NCBI GenBank assembly: GCA_009731375.1
Contig: BJOX01000232.1
Location: forward strand, 374,842 to 438,841
Direction of reading: 5' to 3'
Length of the DNA: 64,000 bases
Source: Paulinella micropora
Taxonomy: Eukaryota > Cercozoa > Imbricatea > Euglyphida
The position numbers and the translations under genes were made by a program. A model generated the notes under the pieces. That model was not told the DNA's origin, did not search any database, and was given only the letters and a program-made list of their open reading frames with translations. Shown here one piece after another: positions 1 to 9,670 of this stretch. Every line of letters starts with the position of its first letter. The stretch's first letter is position 1.

Positions 1-13
1 GTGAGGCTTTTGA

Positions 14-964
14 GCTGAGTCTAGCACGGAGAGAAAAAGGTTGGCCTTCGTACATGAGGCAACTGAAGCCTATGTACACCCCTATGTCACAGTGCCGGAC
101 GAACTGTCCTGGACCGACAATTGGGAGACGGAGATGCAGGCGTATACGGTTACGATTCCCGCATGGGACAAAAAGTCTATTGATGACTTAATCGTAGCGC
201 GTAATGAGGAGATAATATGTGTTGCGAAACAGTGCCCGTCGTTGGCCAGATTCGCAGAAGGTGGTGGGGCAGATGTCCATATTACTAATGGCTACTGTTA
301 CCACGCAAAGATGTCAGATGAAAAGAGAGAGGCGTTTGTGCCAAGGAGGAAGGGGCGTATCCCCGATACTCCAGAGGATGACATTAAAACTTTTATCACG
401 AACTTTTGGGGCGATGTGCCTACCTGGCCGCGCTCATTAACTGAAGTGAAAAAGTGTCTACGGACTCTATTTGAGAGTAACAAGCCGTATACTGTCATTC
501 TGCCGTACAATGAGAAGGCGATATGGGCACAGGAGATAAGGGACCGGCTTATTGATCATCCTATACCGGTTCCCTCTCGCAAGCAACAGTTAGTGGTGGC
601 TTGTCGACTCGGGTCTCGGGAGCAGAGCAGTGCATACAAGCGGAAGCTCAGAGCCCAGGACAAGTTGAAATTGATACCTCAAGCTTTCACATGCTTTGAT
701 GGTTTCTACACCCGTAAGGCTCCGATACAATACGCGAACCTTATTGATATGCTTGTCGGACTCGGTCATGATGATGAGCCGGACACAGTCACGTATGAAC
801 GGACGGGACTGGACGATTTGTCCGAGGAAGATATGAGTTTGGAGGAGGACTTAGCGCCCCTCAAGGAGCATAAGAAGATGTCGGAGGAAGATTTCCAAGT
901 GGTGGCGCGGAAAATCCTAGAAGAAGTGGGCACGGAGAGAGAAAAAGGAGCTTCTCAAAGCTAA
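14..964 (+). CDS. Ty3/gypsy element, gag-like or upstream polyprotein ORF (5' incomplete)
   Basis: An open frame runs from just after a TGA at 11-13 to TAA at 962-964. It has no convincing ATG near its start (first usable start is TTG at 41), so the true start probably lies outside the window or in another frame. The protein of about 307 residues has no zinc knuckle or protease motif I can see. Its C-terminus is acidic and charged, with repeated EED and EEDL runs. It stops one base before the pol ORF, as expected for a gag-pol pair. A short stretch around 25-40 (GCACGGAGAGAAAAAGG) recurs at about 930-948 near its end. Gag or linker identity is inferred only from position. Confidence 0.55.
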   Translation, partial: AESSTERKRLAFVHEATEAYVHPYVTVPDELSWTDNWETEMQAYTVTIPAWDKKSIDDLIVARNEEIICVAKQCPSLARFAEGGGADVHITNGYCYHAKMSDEKREAFVPRRKGRIPDTPEDDIKTFITNFWGDVPTWPRSLTEVKKCLRTLFESNKPYTVILPYNEKAIWAQEIRDRLIDHPIPVPSRKQQLVVACRLGSREQSSAYKRKLRAQDKLKLIPQAFTCFDGFYTRKAPIQYANLIDMLVGLGHDDEPDTVTYERTGLDDLSEEDMSLEEDLAPLKEHKKMSEEDFQVVARKILEEVGTEREKGASQS

Positions 965-965
965 G

Positions 966-3900
966 ATGGAGGCGTACAGAGAAATTTTCGACCCTCCTCG
1001 GGCAGGTGATGTAAAGTCGGAGGACTTCACTGCTGTCATTTACAAGATACCGGGTGCGGAGCCATCTCCGGCACCACGGAGGGCAAATTTGAGCATACAT
1101 GAGGCAAAAATAGCGGAGGAGAATGTGAGACAGTTGCTCGATGAGGACTTTATTGAGAGATCTACATCTCCAATTGTCTCTCAACCGAAAATCGTCCCTA
1201 AGCCAGGAGGAGAATGGCGCTTGACGATCAATTATGCCCGTGTGAATAAGGTGCTAGAGGAAGAGAGAAATCCTCTGCCGACCTTAGAAGAAGGCAGAAG
1301 GGTGCTGCGGAATGCTAAATTCTATTCGGTCATTGACCTTAAGAACGGCTTCTGGCAGATACCACTGGACGAGAAATCCAGATGGCTGACTGCATTCGTT
1401 GTGGGTATGGAAATATACCAGTGGAAGGTGCTTCCAATGGGACTCAAACAGGCCCCGGGGCTCTTTCAGAAGGCGATGCAGAAGATGTTGAGCGGTCAAT
1501 ATGACGACCAGTCGGAGGATGGTTTTATGAGAAGGAGAGGACAGAAGGCGGGAGAATATGCATTTTGTTACATCGATGACATCATCGTATACTCTAACAC
1601 AATGGAAGAGCATATCGATCACTTGTCAGATGTCTTCAGGCGCATCGGAGCATTTGGCCTGAAATGCAACCTAAAGAAATGTCAGCTTGCCAGGACAAGT
1701 GTGACGTATTTGGGTTACGAGATTTCTCATAATAGGGTCTCGATATCGCGCGAGAAGAGGGAGGAGATCATGAGTAGACAGTTGCCAAAGAATCGCACAG
1801 AGTTACACTCTTTTCTTGCGATGGCACAGTACTACAGCCAGTTCATACCCGATTGGGGTGCAACTCGGGCTAAGCTGGAGAAGATGATTGATTTTGGAGA
1901 CTTTGAGAAGTGGGATGAGGAGGCTTTGCAGGCGTTTAATACGCTCAAAGATCTCATTTACAAAGATCCCAAGGACGGCGGATTAGTACTTATGATGCCC
2001 GACTTTACGAAGCCGTTCGTAGTCGACACGGATGCATCTAAGTTTGCGATTGGCGCGGTGCTGCAACAGGAAGATGAGGAGAAAAAGTTGCGCCCGATCA
2101 TGTTTATTAGTAGAAAGCTGTGTGCGGCGGAGCGAAATTACTGCACGCGACAGAGGGAGGCGTTGGCAGTAGTATGGGCTCTCAAGAGGCTCAGAGAATA
2201 CTTGTGGGGAGGACCTCTATTCACGGTTAGGACCGATCATCACAACCTTCTTTGGTTGATGAATCATGAACAAACCGGCCGTTTGGCGCGGTGGCAAGCT
2301 TTCTTGTCATGTTTCAATTTCACGATGGTCTACTTACCGGGAAAGCGAAACGTAGTCGCTGATAGCCTTTCCAGGCTAGAGTTTCAGTCGGAGGTGTCGG
2401 CTCTCGTATCATCAGTGGAGATGATGGACCTGTCCACGGACAAGGTATACGAGGTGAGCCACATAGAGGCGATGCAGATGGCAAGAGGCGTTCGTTATGA
2501 CCGCACGGGTCTACGATATAGTCCTCAAGGCCCGGAGCATGGCATATGCTGTGAGGCGCATGTTCTCGAAGACGCTGAGTGGTCTTATGAGGCATACGAG
2601 AACGCGAAGGCGAATATAAAAGAAGAGGAGGAGACGACTGAGGTCTGTACTGAACCTCCACAGGAAAATCGAAGCGAGCTTGATGAAGACCCGGAAAGGG
2701 TAGGAGTAAGGTTGGAGGACGGTACTATTCATATCGCCTCGCCTACCGCGTGGAGGCAGCAACAGGCGACGGATCCGGAGTTCAAGGAGCTCATAACGTT
2801 ATACAAGAACCCTAATGAGCTTAAAAAGACTCCACAGATCAAAGATCAGATGAAGGAGATGGCGTGGAGAGATGGGCTATTGTGGTACAAGGGCCAGCAT
2901 GGCAAATTTGCATCACAGCCTGACAAATGGACTCTCTGGGTACCAGAGAAGTTGAGGCGCTTTATATATGTCGCAGCCCATAACTGCCCCTTACTGGCAC
3001 ATCCGGGTCGACAAAGAACTCATTGGTTCATAGCGAGGCGATTTTGGTGGAAAGGGATGAAGGAGGAGATAGACAGGGAAGTGGACGCATGCATCCCATG
3101 CAAAACCACAAAGACACCGCTGAAGGCGAACTTTGGCCTGATCGGTACATTCCCGTTACACGCCGGGATGTTTGAATTTTTACACATCGATCATGTGGGA
3201 CCTTTCCCCGAATCGGCAGAAGGGTACAGATACCTTCTTACCGCAATAGATCGAGCCACCAATTATGTCTGGGTTGTTCCTGTTAAGGACGCTACAGGCA
3301 AGACAACTGCGGAGGCTCTGATCGATAGGATCGTCTCGCAGATCGGAGTGCCTAGAAAGATATGTTCTGATCGAGGTTCTGACTTTAATAATGAAGTCAT
3401 CGACAGACTATCTAAGTACTACGGGATGAAATGGCAATATGTTACTGCCTATAACCCGAGAGCGAATGGCAAGATCGAGCGGGTACATAGACCTCTCAAA
3501 GCCTCGCTTAAGATGTACTGTATGAAGAAGGAGAATCAGAGAGCCTGGGTGGAGGCAGCACCTTCATTTGCCTTTGCAATGAACTGTCTACCCTCATCGG
3601 CATTAGGAGGAGCCAGGAGCTCAGTCTCGCCATATCAATTGGTTTACGGCCGAGAGCCTAATATCCCAACCTCGCTTCTGCATCCAAAGGACACTTGGGC
3701 AGATGAGGATGAGTTGTTCGGGATGAGGCTAAGAGCGAAGATGGAGGCGGAGCAAATAGTTGCGGCGCATAGGGAGGCGGAGCGCAGAAAGACTGATGCA
3801 CAAGGAGTGCGACAAGCGCACTTAGATCAAGTCCGTTTCCGGGTTGGGGATATTGTACTCCTGTACCATCCTCAAGTACCCAAGGGGGTTAGCTCTAAGC

Positions 3901-4907
3901 TGTTTACCCACTGGAAAGGACCATACCAGATTATGGAGCAGATGGGACCTCTGAACTATAAGATCAGGGGTAGAGGGAAGGTGCAAATTGTGAATGTTCG
4001 AAGGCTGATCAAATATGACCCCTTCTTACTCGAGGATGAATCCGTTGAGGAGGCGTTGAAACGGATGAAGGAGGATTTCAAAGAGGTACCGCCTATCAGT
4101 AAGGAGGATACCTTAGAGGAGGAGAATGCCTATCGGGCACCTGTCTCGGAGAAGGAGGAGACCGAGAAGGAGAGCAAGGAAGACTCAAACCGCAAAAGCG
4201 CGGCGGGGACTCAGTCTAAGGCCCCCATAGTCCGCGGCGGTACAAAGGAGAAGTTCACGGAGGCGCAGAGGAGGAGAGCGCAAAATGACCTTATCTTCGA
4301 CCAACCGAGGAAGGTGGCGAGATCGACGCGAGCGACGGATGTCCATGGAGGAGGAGAAGAGAAGGACACTAACCCAAACGCGGGTAATGTGGACATTCGA
4401 CATGCGCGATGGAAGGAAGGCGAGGCGATTGCGACCATCAAGTGGGTCCGAGACGCTTTTTATCTGTTGAGACCGGCAGAATCTCATGTTGCCGATGACA
4501 CTCTCTCAGATCTTTATCTCATGCGAGCTGTGGCGGTCCCGCAGACTACACGGGCAGCGCGGACATCGAAGAGATCCTCAGCAGCAAAAACGATACAACC
4601 GGTACTCCATTTCTGGAGAAGCATGGACCCTGTTGAGGATCCAAAAGCTAGACAATACTTACCGGTATACAAAGACGCGAAAGATCTCGAGACTTGGGAT
4701 GATACTATTACCCCTCGAGACAAAGACCACACTGCGTGGACTATTCAGTCACTGCCTAGGGGAGTGCTTGACATTCCTTTTGACTTATCATTGGGCGCCA
4801 TCCCTAACAAAATATGGGACATTCTTGAGGAGTCAAAGTTTGACTTGACTTTTGTTGGCGGCCCGCCACCTGGCAAAGGGGTTCGCGCAAGGCGACGAAG
4901 GCAGTAA
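966..4907 (+). CDS. pol: Ty3/gypsy retrotransposon pol polyprotein (RT, RNase H, integrase)
   Basis: A single 1313-residue ORF without internal stops. The reverse transcriptase comes first: SVIDLKNGFWQIPL is motif A, LPMGLKQAPGLFQ the next block, and CYIDDIIVYS the YxDD catalytic motif near residue 200. RNase H follows at about residue 355 (VVDTDASKFAIGAVLQQ, then TDHHNLLWL). The integrase has an HHCC finger (H...H...CIPC) near residue 680-720, then a DDE core with HIDHVGPF, CSDRGSDF and NGKIERVHR. A C-terminal segment LFTHWKGPYQIME resembles the usual Ty3 integrase tail. RT-RNH-IN is the Ty3/gypsy order. The last ~300 residues are charged linker of unknown role. The intact frame suggests a recent insertion. 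The ATG at 966 follows the upstream ORF by one base. Confidence 0.95.
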   Translation: MEAYREIFDPPRAGDVKSEDFTAVIYKIPGAEPSPAPRRANLSIHEAKIAEENVRQLLDEDFIERSTSPIVSQPKIVPKPGGEWRLTINYARVNKVLEEERNPLPTLEEGRRVLRNAKFYSVIDLKNGFWQIPLDEKSRWLTAFVVGMEIYQWKVLPMGLKQAPGLFQKAMQKMLSGQYDDQSEDGFMRRRGQKAGEYAFCYIDDIIVYSNTMEEHIDHLSDVFRRIGAFGLKCNLKKCQLARTSVTYLGYEISHNRVSISREKREEIMSRQLPKNRTELHSFLAMAQYYSQFIPDWGATRAKLEKMIDFGDFEKWDEEALQAFNTLKDLIYKDPKDGGLVLMMPDFTKPFVVDTDASKFAIGAVLQQEDEEKKLRPIMFISRKLCAAERNYCTRQREALAVVWALKRLREYLWGGPLFTVRTDHHNLLWLMNHEQTGRLARWQAFLSCFNFTMVYLPGKRNVVADSLSRLEFQSEVSALVSSVEMMDLSTDKVYEVSHIEAMQMARGVRYDRTGLRYSPQGPEHGICCEAHVLEDAEWSYEAYENAKANIKEEEETTEVCTEPPQENRSELDEDPERVGVRLEDGTIHIASPTAWRQQQATDPEFKELITLYKNPNELKKTPQIKDQMKEMAWRDGLLWYKGQHGKFASQPDKWTLWVPEKLRRFIYVAAHNCPLLAHPGRQRTHWFIARRFWWKGMKEEIDREVDACIPCKTTKTPLKANFGLIGTFPLHAGMFEFLHIDHVGPFPESAEGYRYLLTAIDRATNYVWVVPVKDATGKTTAEALIDRIVSQIGVPRKICSDRGSDFNNEVIDRLSKYYGMKWQYVTAYNPRANGKIERVHRPLKASLKMYCMKKENQRAWVEAAPSFAFAMNCLPSSALGGARSSVSPYQLVYGREPNIPTSLLHPKDTWADEDELFGMRLRAKMEAEQIVAAHREAERRKTDAQGVRQAHLDQVRFRVGDIVLLYHPQVPKGVSSKLFTHWKGPYQIMEQMGPLNYKIRGRGKVQIVNVRRLIKYDPFLLEDESVEEALKRMKEDFKEVPPISKEDTLEEENAYRAPVSEKEETEKESKEDSNRKSAAGTQSKAPIVRGGTKEKFTEAQRRRAQNDLIFDQPRKVARSTRATDVHGGGEEKDTNPNAGNVDIRHARWKEGEAIATIKWVRDAFYLLRPAESHVADDTLSDLYLMRAVAVPQTTRAARTSKRSSAAKTIQPVLHFWRSMDPVEDPKARQYLPVYKDAKDLETWDDTITPRDKDHTAWTIQSLPRGVLDIPFDLSLGAIPNKIWDILEESKFDLTFVGGPPPGKGVRARRRRQ

Positions 4908-5570
4908 GTGACATTTTTTTCTTTTATCACGCGTCGGACATTGAAAGCTGCATGTGGATTAATCTCATAGTGCCCATGTCAGATCATGTCTTATTAAAAT
5001 ATTTTTATACCATTGTTGTTACTTGGCATTTTTATCGCAACATATGAGTGCGAAGGTCAATCGGCAAATGGATACGACACCGTAGAAGGGGATCGCTTGT
5101 GAGTTTAGCGATGGTGTTCCTGGTACGACCCTGCTTCAAGTATCCAGGGTGATGTTCTCAATAAATGTTCTCATAGTAGACATATTAAATATTTTTTTCT
5201 TTGGATATACTTAATATCGTCATACCAGCACGGTCCGTCTCTACTTGTGTCGGTTTATCGCATGGTCGGGTTCACTCACACCGGCTTTGGATATAGTTAT
5301 TAGGACTGGCCCCCTAGTACTATATTAAGGTAACTGATTGAAAACAAGGGTATGTTATTAAAAGACAATGTATTTACTGATCGGAAGTGTTTTTAGAGAA
5401 GGAGAAAAAATTATAATGCTGCTTTTATTTTAATAGTAATACTATTTGTTCTTGACATACTGCCTCAGGATTAAGTTACGGGGGGGACAACGAGTGTGGA
5501 AGGAGGAGTTTTTTATTTATTTACAAAAAATGAGGCTAGAGATTTACAGTTGACGCGTGTCTGGTGTATG
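4908..5570 (+). other. 3' flank of the Ty3/gypsy element, possible LTR region, no ORF
   Basis: No coding frame is visible. The stretch is AT-rich with several T runs. A purine run (ACGGGGGGGACAACGAG, near 5476-5492) could be a polypurine tract before a 3' LTR, but the partner 5' LTR would lie left of the window, so no LTR can be confirmed. Confidence 0.35.
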
Positions 5571-5574
5571 CGTT

Positions 5575-5826
5575 TTATTTATCCACTGCACCGTCTATCC
5601 GTGGGTTAATGCACTTAGTTGCAACACCCCGTAGCGTTTGTGCAGAAAAGAAATCAGCAGCTATATGACGAAAATATTGCATATTTCCGTCATAAAAACG
5701 GGAAGGGGTACTGTAGGCATCACCCCCCGGATAGCCGGTAAAAAGTACAGTTTTTTCGGGTGTCAGGTGCACCCTAGTTTTTCCCAGTAATTCAATATCG
5801 TTTGGCCGGATTTGACCTAATGCCAT
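5575..5826 (-). CDS. Unrecognised 83-residue ORF
   Basis: A minus-strand frame starting MALGQIRPNDIELLG and ending before 5575. It lies between the Ty3/gypsy element and the 3' end of the minus-strand methyltransferase gene. Its composition is mixed and protein-like (VHLTPEKTVLFTGYPGG), unlike the low-complexity shadows nearby. I do not recognise a family. It could be a small gene, an exon of an unseen gene or a relic of an element. No splice partner or promoter was identified. Confidence 0.3.
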   Translation of the reverse strand: MALGQIRPNDIELLGKTRVHLTPEKTVLFTGYPGGDAYSTPSRFYDGNMQYFRHIAADFFSAQTLRGVATKCINPRIDGAVDK

Positions 5827-5975
5827 TTAAACCGTGGTCTGTGGCCGCTTTCTTTTTCGGCTTCACTGAGCTAATATAACGAGACATCATTCTCCTTTGG
5901 GATTTGTGTCTGGTTGTATTACCGACTTTTTATCGAGCTATCTTCAGGGATTGTAACAGTATTAAATGCTAGGCT

Positions 5976-6876
5976 TCACAATGAATTATATTCTGCTCTA
6001 CCTTGAGATCGTGTCACATTTCGTCTGACCGCCATCAAGTTCTCCATCTGGATAACAGCATCCAGATCCGCGGCTTCCTGCTCTGCATCTGTCTCCTTGA
6101 GAAAAGATGCGGCATCAATGACACCCAGAGACACCCAGGACGACGACTCGGAGGACGACGACGAGGACGAGGACGACGAGGACGACGACGACGAGGACGA
6201 GGACGAGGACGACGACGAGGACGACGACGAGGACGACGACGAGGACGACGACGAAGAGGACGACGACGAAAGCGACGCCGAAGAGGATGATGACGATAAC
6301 GATGAAGAGGAGGACGACGAAGAGGACGAGGAAGATGAGGACGACGACGACGACGACGACGACGACGAGGACGACGACGACGACGACGAGGACGACGAGG
6401 ACGACGAGGACGACGAGGACGACGGCGACGACGACGACGATGTCTCCTGCTTGTCAAGCATCGAGCCTGGACCTGCTCCAGATAACTCTTCACCTGTACC
6501 AGAAGGTGGTGGTGGTGGAGGACCCTTGTGACCTTGTTCTGACACTGCCTCATCCGACTTCTTCTTTTTCACTTTTTTCCGAGCCTTCTCCTTTTTTTCT
6601 GCTTGAGCATCAAATTCACGTTCCTCTTTGCCCTTCTGTTTCCTTGTCTGCTCTTTTTTTTCAGAATCTTTCTTCCCTGCAGATTCACTGTCAGAATCAT
6701 CCGAGTCTAAGGACGATTCAGAACTTGCAGACGAAGACGACGATGAATCGCTCGAGTCCTTGAGAGGAGCTGGTGGAGCAACAACAGGCTTTGAACTCTC
6801 CTTTTTGTCTTTGATATCCTTTACCAATTCTTCAAAATCTACTCCCAATACATTTTCCGGGTTCGGAAAGTGCTTC
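5976..6876 (-). CDS. Terminal exon of the ParB-methyltransferase gene, poly-serine tail
   Basis: The exon opens at an acceptor CCGTAG|GAAGC and completes the preceding exon's split Lys codon, then reads KHFPNPENVLGVDFEELV. A Ser/Asp block, a Lys/Glu-rich block and a Pro run follow, then about 120 residues of almost pure serine. It ends with a normal-looking C-terminus (WVSLGVIDAASFLK...) and a stop at 5976. Length 901 nt is one base plus 300 codons, in phase with the previous exon. Only this copy of the module has a true C-terminal end; in the other copies the same exon runs into a Lys-rich exon. The reading frame depends on an eight-T run at about 6653-6660 (plus strand), which is seven T in the other copies. 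Confidence 0.7.
6127..6445. repeat. GAC/GAG trinucleotide repeat coding poly-Ser (minus) or poly-Asp/Glu (plus)
   Basis: About 320 bp of imperfect GACGAC/GAGGAC triplets. On the minus strand it encodes the poly-serine tail of the terminal exon. On the plus strand it gives a spurious Asp/Glu ORF. It is absent from the other tandem copies at the equivalent place. Confidence 0.9.
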
Positions 6877-6938
6877 CTACGGAATTTCAAAAACATTGCA
6901 CATCATAGTACATCAAAAACCATCAAATTATGACTTAC

Positions 6939-7117
6939 TTCTTCTTCTTGGAAGGACTCAACCCTTTTCCAGTCTTAGCAGCCAACACATCTTCCTCTTT
7001 CTGCAGCGCCTTGCGCTGAAGCACCACTTGGTTTTGCAGCTCCTTAATCTCGACGAGATTGTCAGCGTAGTACGTTTTGAGAAATTCAACTTTTTCGCCC
7101 ACAGTCGTGGTCATGGC
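6939..7117 (-). CDS. Module exon h: coiled-coil-like exon after the methyltransferase motif
   Basis: Bounded by acceptor TTTTGCAG|GCC and donor AA|GTAAGT. It encodes AMTTTVGEKVEFLKTYYA, then a heptad-like stretch EIKELQNQVVLQRKAL and a Lys-rich end. Length 179 nt enters in phase 0 and leaves in phase 2, which matches its neighbours. The flanking introns (56 and 62 nt) have textbook GT...AG ends and carry none of the small inverted-repeat elements. Confidence 0.7.
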
Positions 7118-7173
7118 CTGCAAAAAAAAAAGAAAAAAAATCGAAATCGAAATTTCGTGAGTTGACAAAGTAC

Positions 7174-7493
7174 CTGGCCGGGCCATGAGAACGGCTTCAC
7201 AGTTGCCAAAATTTCCTTGATCGAGCCCAAGTGGAAAGGTATACGTCCGATGGGAACTGGTTGGATGTTCCCATCCTTGTCTTTGAATTGCTCAGCTTTG
7301 CTAATGGTGTGAGCCATTTTTTTCGTCTGTTCTATGAGACGAACATTGAACCCAGCCCTCTGCTTGGGATCGTTATCGAAAGCAAGCGCGCAGTATCCCA
7401 ACGAGACAGCAGCCAGGCTTGCGGTCCCGGACCCATAGCACGCATCAACCACCGCATACGTAGTTCTGTCACCCCCGAACATCCGGATGAGAG
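7174..7493 (-). CDS. Module exon g: amino-methyltransferase SAM-binding motif I
   Basis: Encodes ALIRMFGGDRTTYAVVDACY followed by GSGTASLAAVSLGYCALAFD. The DACYGSGT segment matches the FxGxG SAM-binding loop (usually DPFCGSGT) of DNA adenine-N6/cytosine-N4 methyltransferases, and the Asp after CALAF sits where the family binds the ribose. Upstream, exon f ends in HIQLDR, like the helix before motif I in beta-class enzymes. The exon starts after TATGTAG| and ends at CCAG|GTACTT. Its 320 nt keep phase. Whether the enzyme is active cannot be judged; Pro and Phe of the usual DPF are Ala and Cys here. Confidence 0.75.
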
Positions 7494-7551
7494 CTACATA
7501 TCAAAACATTTGAAATGAGTCAAATACACAGTCAACAAAGTATAGAATAAC

Positions 7552-7834
7552 CTCTGTCCAACTGGATGTGCTCGGACGCCGGGTTGACAGTTTCGTAAAC
7601 TGTGGACCCGATTCCCGTCACTTCAGCGTACTGATACTTCTTGGCCTCGTGCTTGACAAGGAAGACGTTTCCGGATTCCTGAAATTCTCTGGGAATGATC
7701 TTTCCGAGTGCAGTTCTGAATTCCTTGCTAGCTCGTTCAGGGCCTCGGGCATTAAAAGGCTTGGCCTTGGCCTGGGCCATATCCACAAAGTTGTTCAAGG
7801 TTCTGTCGTACGCCAACAACACAACGGCAAGAGC
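7552..7834 (-). CDS. Module exon f: linker between motif IV side and motif I
   Basis: Starts after GTATCAG| with ALAVVLLAYDRTLNNFVDMA and ends HIQLDR with donor GTTATT. The 58-nt intron to exon g is compact and AT-rich. The upstream intron (7835-7949) contains one copy of the 53-55-bp inverted-repeat element. In a beta-class methyltransferase this is the region joining the catalytic motif to the SAM-binding half. Confidence 0.65.
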
Positions 7835-7842
7835 CTGATACA

Positions 7843-7896
7843 CAACAAAACAATTTAGAAAAAATACTTGTTAATGATTAGAAACTATCTCTGTTG
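7843..7896 (-). mobile_element. Introner-like element, intron before exon f (copies at 12124, 16410, 22048)
   Basis: About 54 bp, ends CAACAAA and CTGTTG on the plus strand, core AAAAAATACTTGTTAATGAT. It lies just upstream of the splice acceptor in the minus-strand intron and is conserved in each tandem copy. Confidence 0.7.
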
Positions 7897-7949
7897 CATC
7901 CGAGAAATGTCGTAGGACCCCTCAAGGTTGGCTCTCAGCGAGTATCCAC

Positions 7950-8101
7950 GACAGTGATGAGCAAGGAAATGTAGAAGCCCGCACGATCGGCAGCATCCAA
8001 AACGGTTCCCATGTCGCACAGGGGAACATGGACTCCGACAAAGAACGAGGTCTTGTTTTCTTCTTTGCCATGATATTCGTTCATGTCAGGTAGTGCAAGA
8101 T
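7950..8101 (-). CDS. Module exon e: DLALPDMNEYHGKEEN segment
   Basis: Begins after the acceptor TTCTGTAG|AT, which is itself the end of an inverted-repeat element, and completes an Asp codon split in phase 1. It encodes DLALPDMNEYHGKEENKTS, then a hydrophobic stretch FYISLLITV. The donor is best placed at GTGGAT (7949), which joins in phase 0 to exon f. Without that donor the frame ends at TGA a few codons on. Confidence 0.55.
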
Positions 8102-8156
8102 CTACAGAACATCCAAAACAATCATTACCGAGTATTTTTCCAAAATAATCCTGTTG
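8102..8156 (-). mobile_element. Introner-like element supplying a splice acceptor (copies at 12383, 16669)
   Basis: 55 bp. On the minus strand it runs from CAACAGG through AAAAATACTCGGTAATGAT to TTCTGTAG. The normal end TCTGTTG has changed to TCTGTAG, whose AG is the acceptor of the intron 8102-8190. Confidence 0.75.
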
Positions 8157-8190
8157 AAAAAAACGGTACAACACCACGAAATTTACGTAC

Positions 8191-8356
8191 CAACAAGTTG
8201 CTGCAGAGCGCAGAGATAGTCCATGTTGTCCCAACCACGATGGTCCCAGGTAGCCAGTTTGCAGCCCCACGGGGCGTTTAGATTGGCGTACTTGAATCGC
8301 AATTTGAAAGTGCTCGATTCCGAGTCCTCTTTCACAAACTCAAGAAATGATTTAAT
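8191..8356 (-). CDS. Module exon d: candidate catalytic motif IV (NAPW)
   Basis: Encodes IKSFLEFVKEDSESSTFKLR, then FKYANLNAPWGCKLATWDH. NAPW (about 8268-8279) fits the (D/N/S)PP(Y/F/W) catalytic motif of amino-methyltransferases with Ala for the first Pro. It lies before motif I, the beta-class order. The exon ends at donor GTACGT in phase 1. The 5' boundary used here (8356) assumes a 25-nt intron at 8357-8381; otherwise the frame is broken. Confidence 0.55.
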
Positions 8357-8381
8357 CTGGGGGCCTCCAATACCCAAGTAC

Positions 8382-8977
8382 TTCGAAGTGAAGTGGAACA
8401 AAGTGTTCGTCAAGGATTTGGTAGATGACAGAATCGATGTCCGGATGGTGAATCGAAAGAACAGAAACAATTTCTGTCACGTAGCTTGCTTCGTCGTCGT
8501 CCTCGTCGTCAGGATATTTGACATCAAAAGGAAACCTCATTGTGTTCAAGTCGCACTTCAAATCTGACGAAGAGGCCGAAGAGGACGAAGAGGACGAAGA
8601 AGAAGAGGACGAAGAGGACGAAGAGGCAAGGGACACACCACCCAGAGCAGCCTTCGCAGCAGCATCTTTCCTGGCTTGGAAGCTAGTGTACGCCTGTTCC
8701 AGTTTTTGCTTGTCGAGCTCATCCAACTGGTCCCACAGTAGCAGTGCTTTCTTAATGTCTTGGTTTCCTTCCTGGTCGTCGTCGTCCTCTTCGTCGTCGT
8801 CGTCAGATCCCACCTTTCTGCTCTTGGCCGCTTTTGCAAACTTCAAATTCTTTTTTCCAAACGCAGCAGACCTCGCAATGCTCTCCAGCATGTCCGATGT
8901 GATTGCAGGTCCGAGCAAAGATTTTATTTTCGCCAGCCTGACATCAGTCTTCTCCCCGAAATGAGCTCCGATGACAA
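8382..8977 (-). CDS. Module exon c: helical and acidic/Ser-rich segment
   Basis: Frame VIGAHFGEKTDVRLAKIKSL continues to LGPAITSDMLESIARSAAFG, a DDDDEEDDDD acid block, a helical segment WDQLDELDKQKLEQAY and a run of serines, then FPFDVKYPDDEDDDEASYV. It probably bridges the ParB-like and catalytic parts. Both ends are tentative: 25-nt GT...AG intervals at 8978-9002 and 8357-8381 keep the whole chain in phase. No direct evidence of splicing is available. Confidence 0.5.
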
Positions 8978-9002
8978 CTAACTAAGCAAAGTGGTCATAG
9001 AC

Positions 9003-9537
9003 TTGTTGGTTGCAACCACTGCTTTGTGTCCTTAATTGCGAGCTCTCCTTTTTGGATGCTGGCGATGCACTCAAACGCCAGTGGTAAAGAAACCGCAGTC
9101 CGAAGTGCACTGAGAAATTGCTTGTTGACGGGGTTGTCATACTTGGTCAAGTCTGCCTGCTTGTTTCCTTTGCGTTGCGTATCAAGCCATTTCTTTTTTT
9201 CGTTCGACTCCAATAAGACCACTGCATTCCAAAGAGCGGTCGGCATACACGCAACGCGAAAGGTTTTGTAGTTGTTCTTAAATTTGTTCGCGATTCGAAC
9301 GGCAGTGTACTTGGTCCCCTTGTCCTTGCCATCTCGACTTCGTACAGCTAACTCGACATTGTTGGCGATGTCTTCCTGTGTTGGCCAGGGTGTGTTCGGA
9401 ACCAAGTTGGCTGCGGCTAGAATTTGCCATTTGGTTGCCTGAGTCAGTTTCCCCACTTGGCCGTCGCCCTTTCGAGCGCCGCACATTTGCTTCAGTGTGT
9501 CATCCAACTGTTTGCCCTTGCGTTTGCGTGGGATGTA
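9003..9537 (-). CDS. Module exon b: helical middle domain
   Basis: Starts at GATGCAG|TACATC in phase 0, giving YIPRKRKGKQLDDTLKQMCG, and continues through ATKWQILAAANLVPNTPWPT and LTKYDNPVNKQFLSALRTAV to KDTKQWLQPT. An earlier possible acceptor would bring in a TAA. The upstream intron (9538-9732) holds two inverted-repeat elements. No family is recognised, but the position between a ParB-like segment and a methyltransferase is typical of a specificity or spacer region. Confidence 0.6.
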
Positions 9538-9583
9538 CTGCATCAGATTCGTGCGAATTTAGTGGATCTACAAATCACAAGCA

Positions 9584-9636
9584 AACAGACATCACTTTCT
9601 AATCAATACCAAGTATTTTTTGAAATGATTTCTGTT
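9584..9636 (+). mobile_element. Introner-like element (copies at 13865, 18151)
   Basis: 53 bp in the intron before exon b, bounded by AACAGA and TCTGTT. The core is AATCAATACCAAGTATTTTT, the reverse orientation of the consensus core on the plus strand. Confidence 0.7.
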
Positions 9637-9670
9637 CGATCTTTCAAAAAAAAAGGGGGGGGGGGAAAGT

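Noticed and set aside
6003-6763. Plus-strand Asp/Glu- and Arg-rich ORFs
   Set aside because: Shadows of the poly-Ser-coding triplet repeat of the minus-strand terminal exon.
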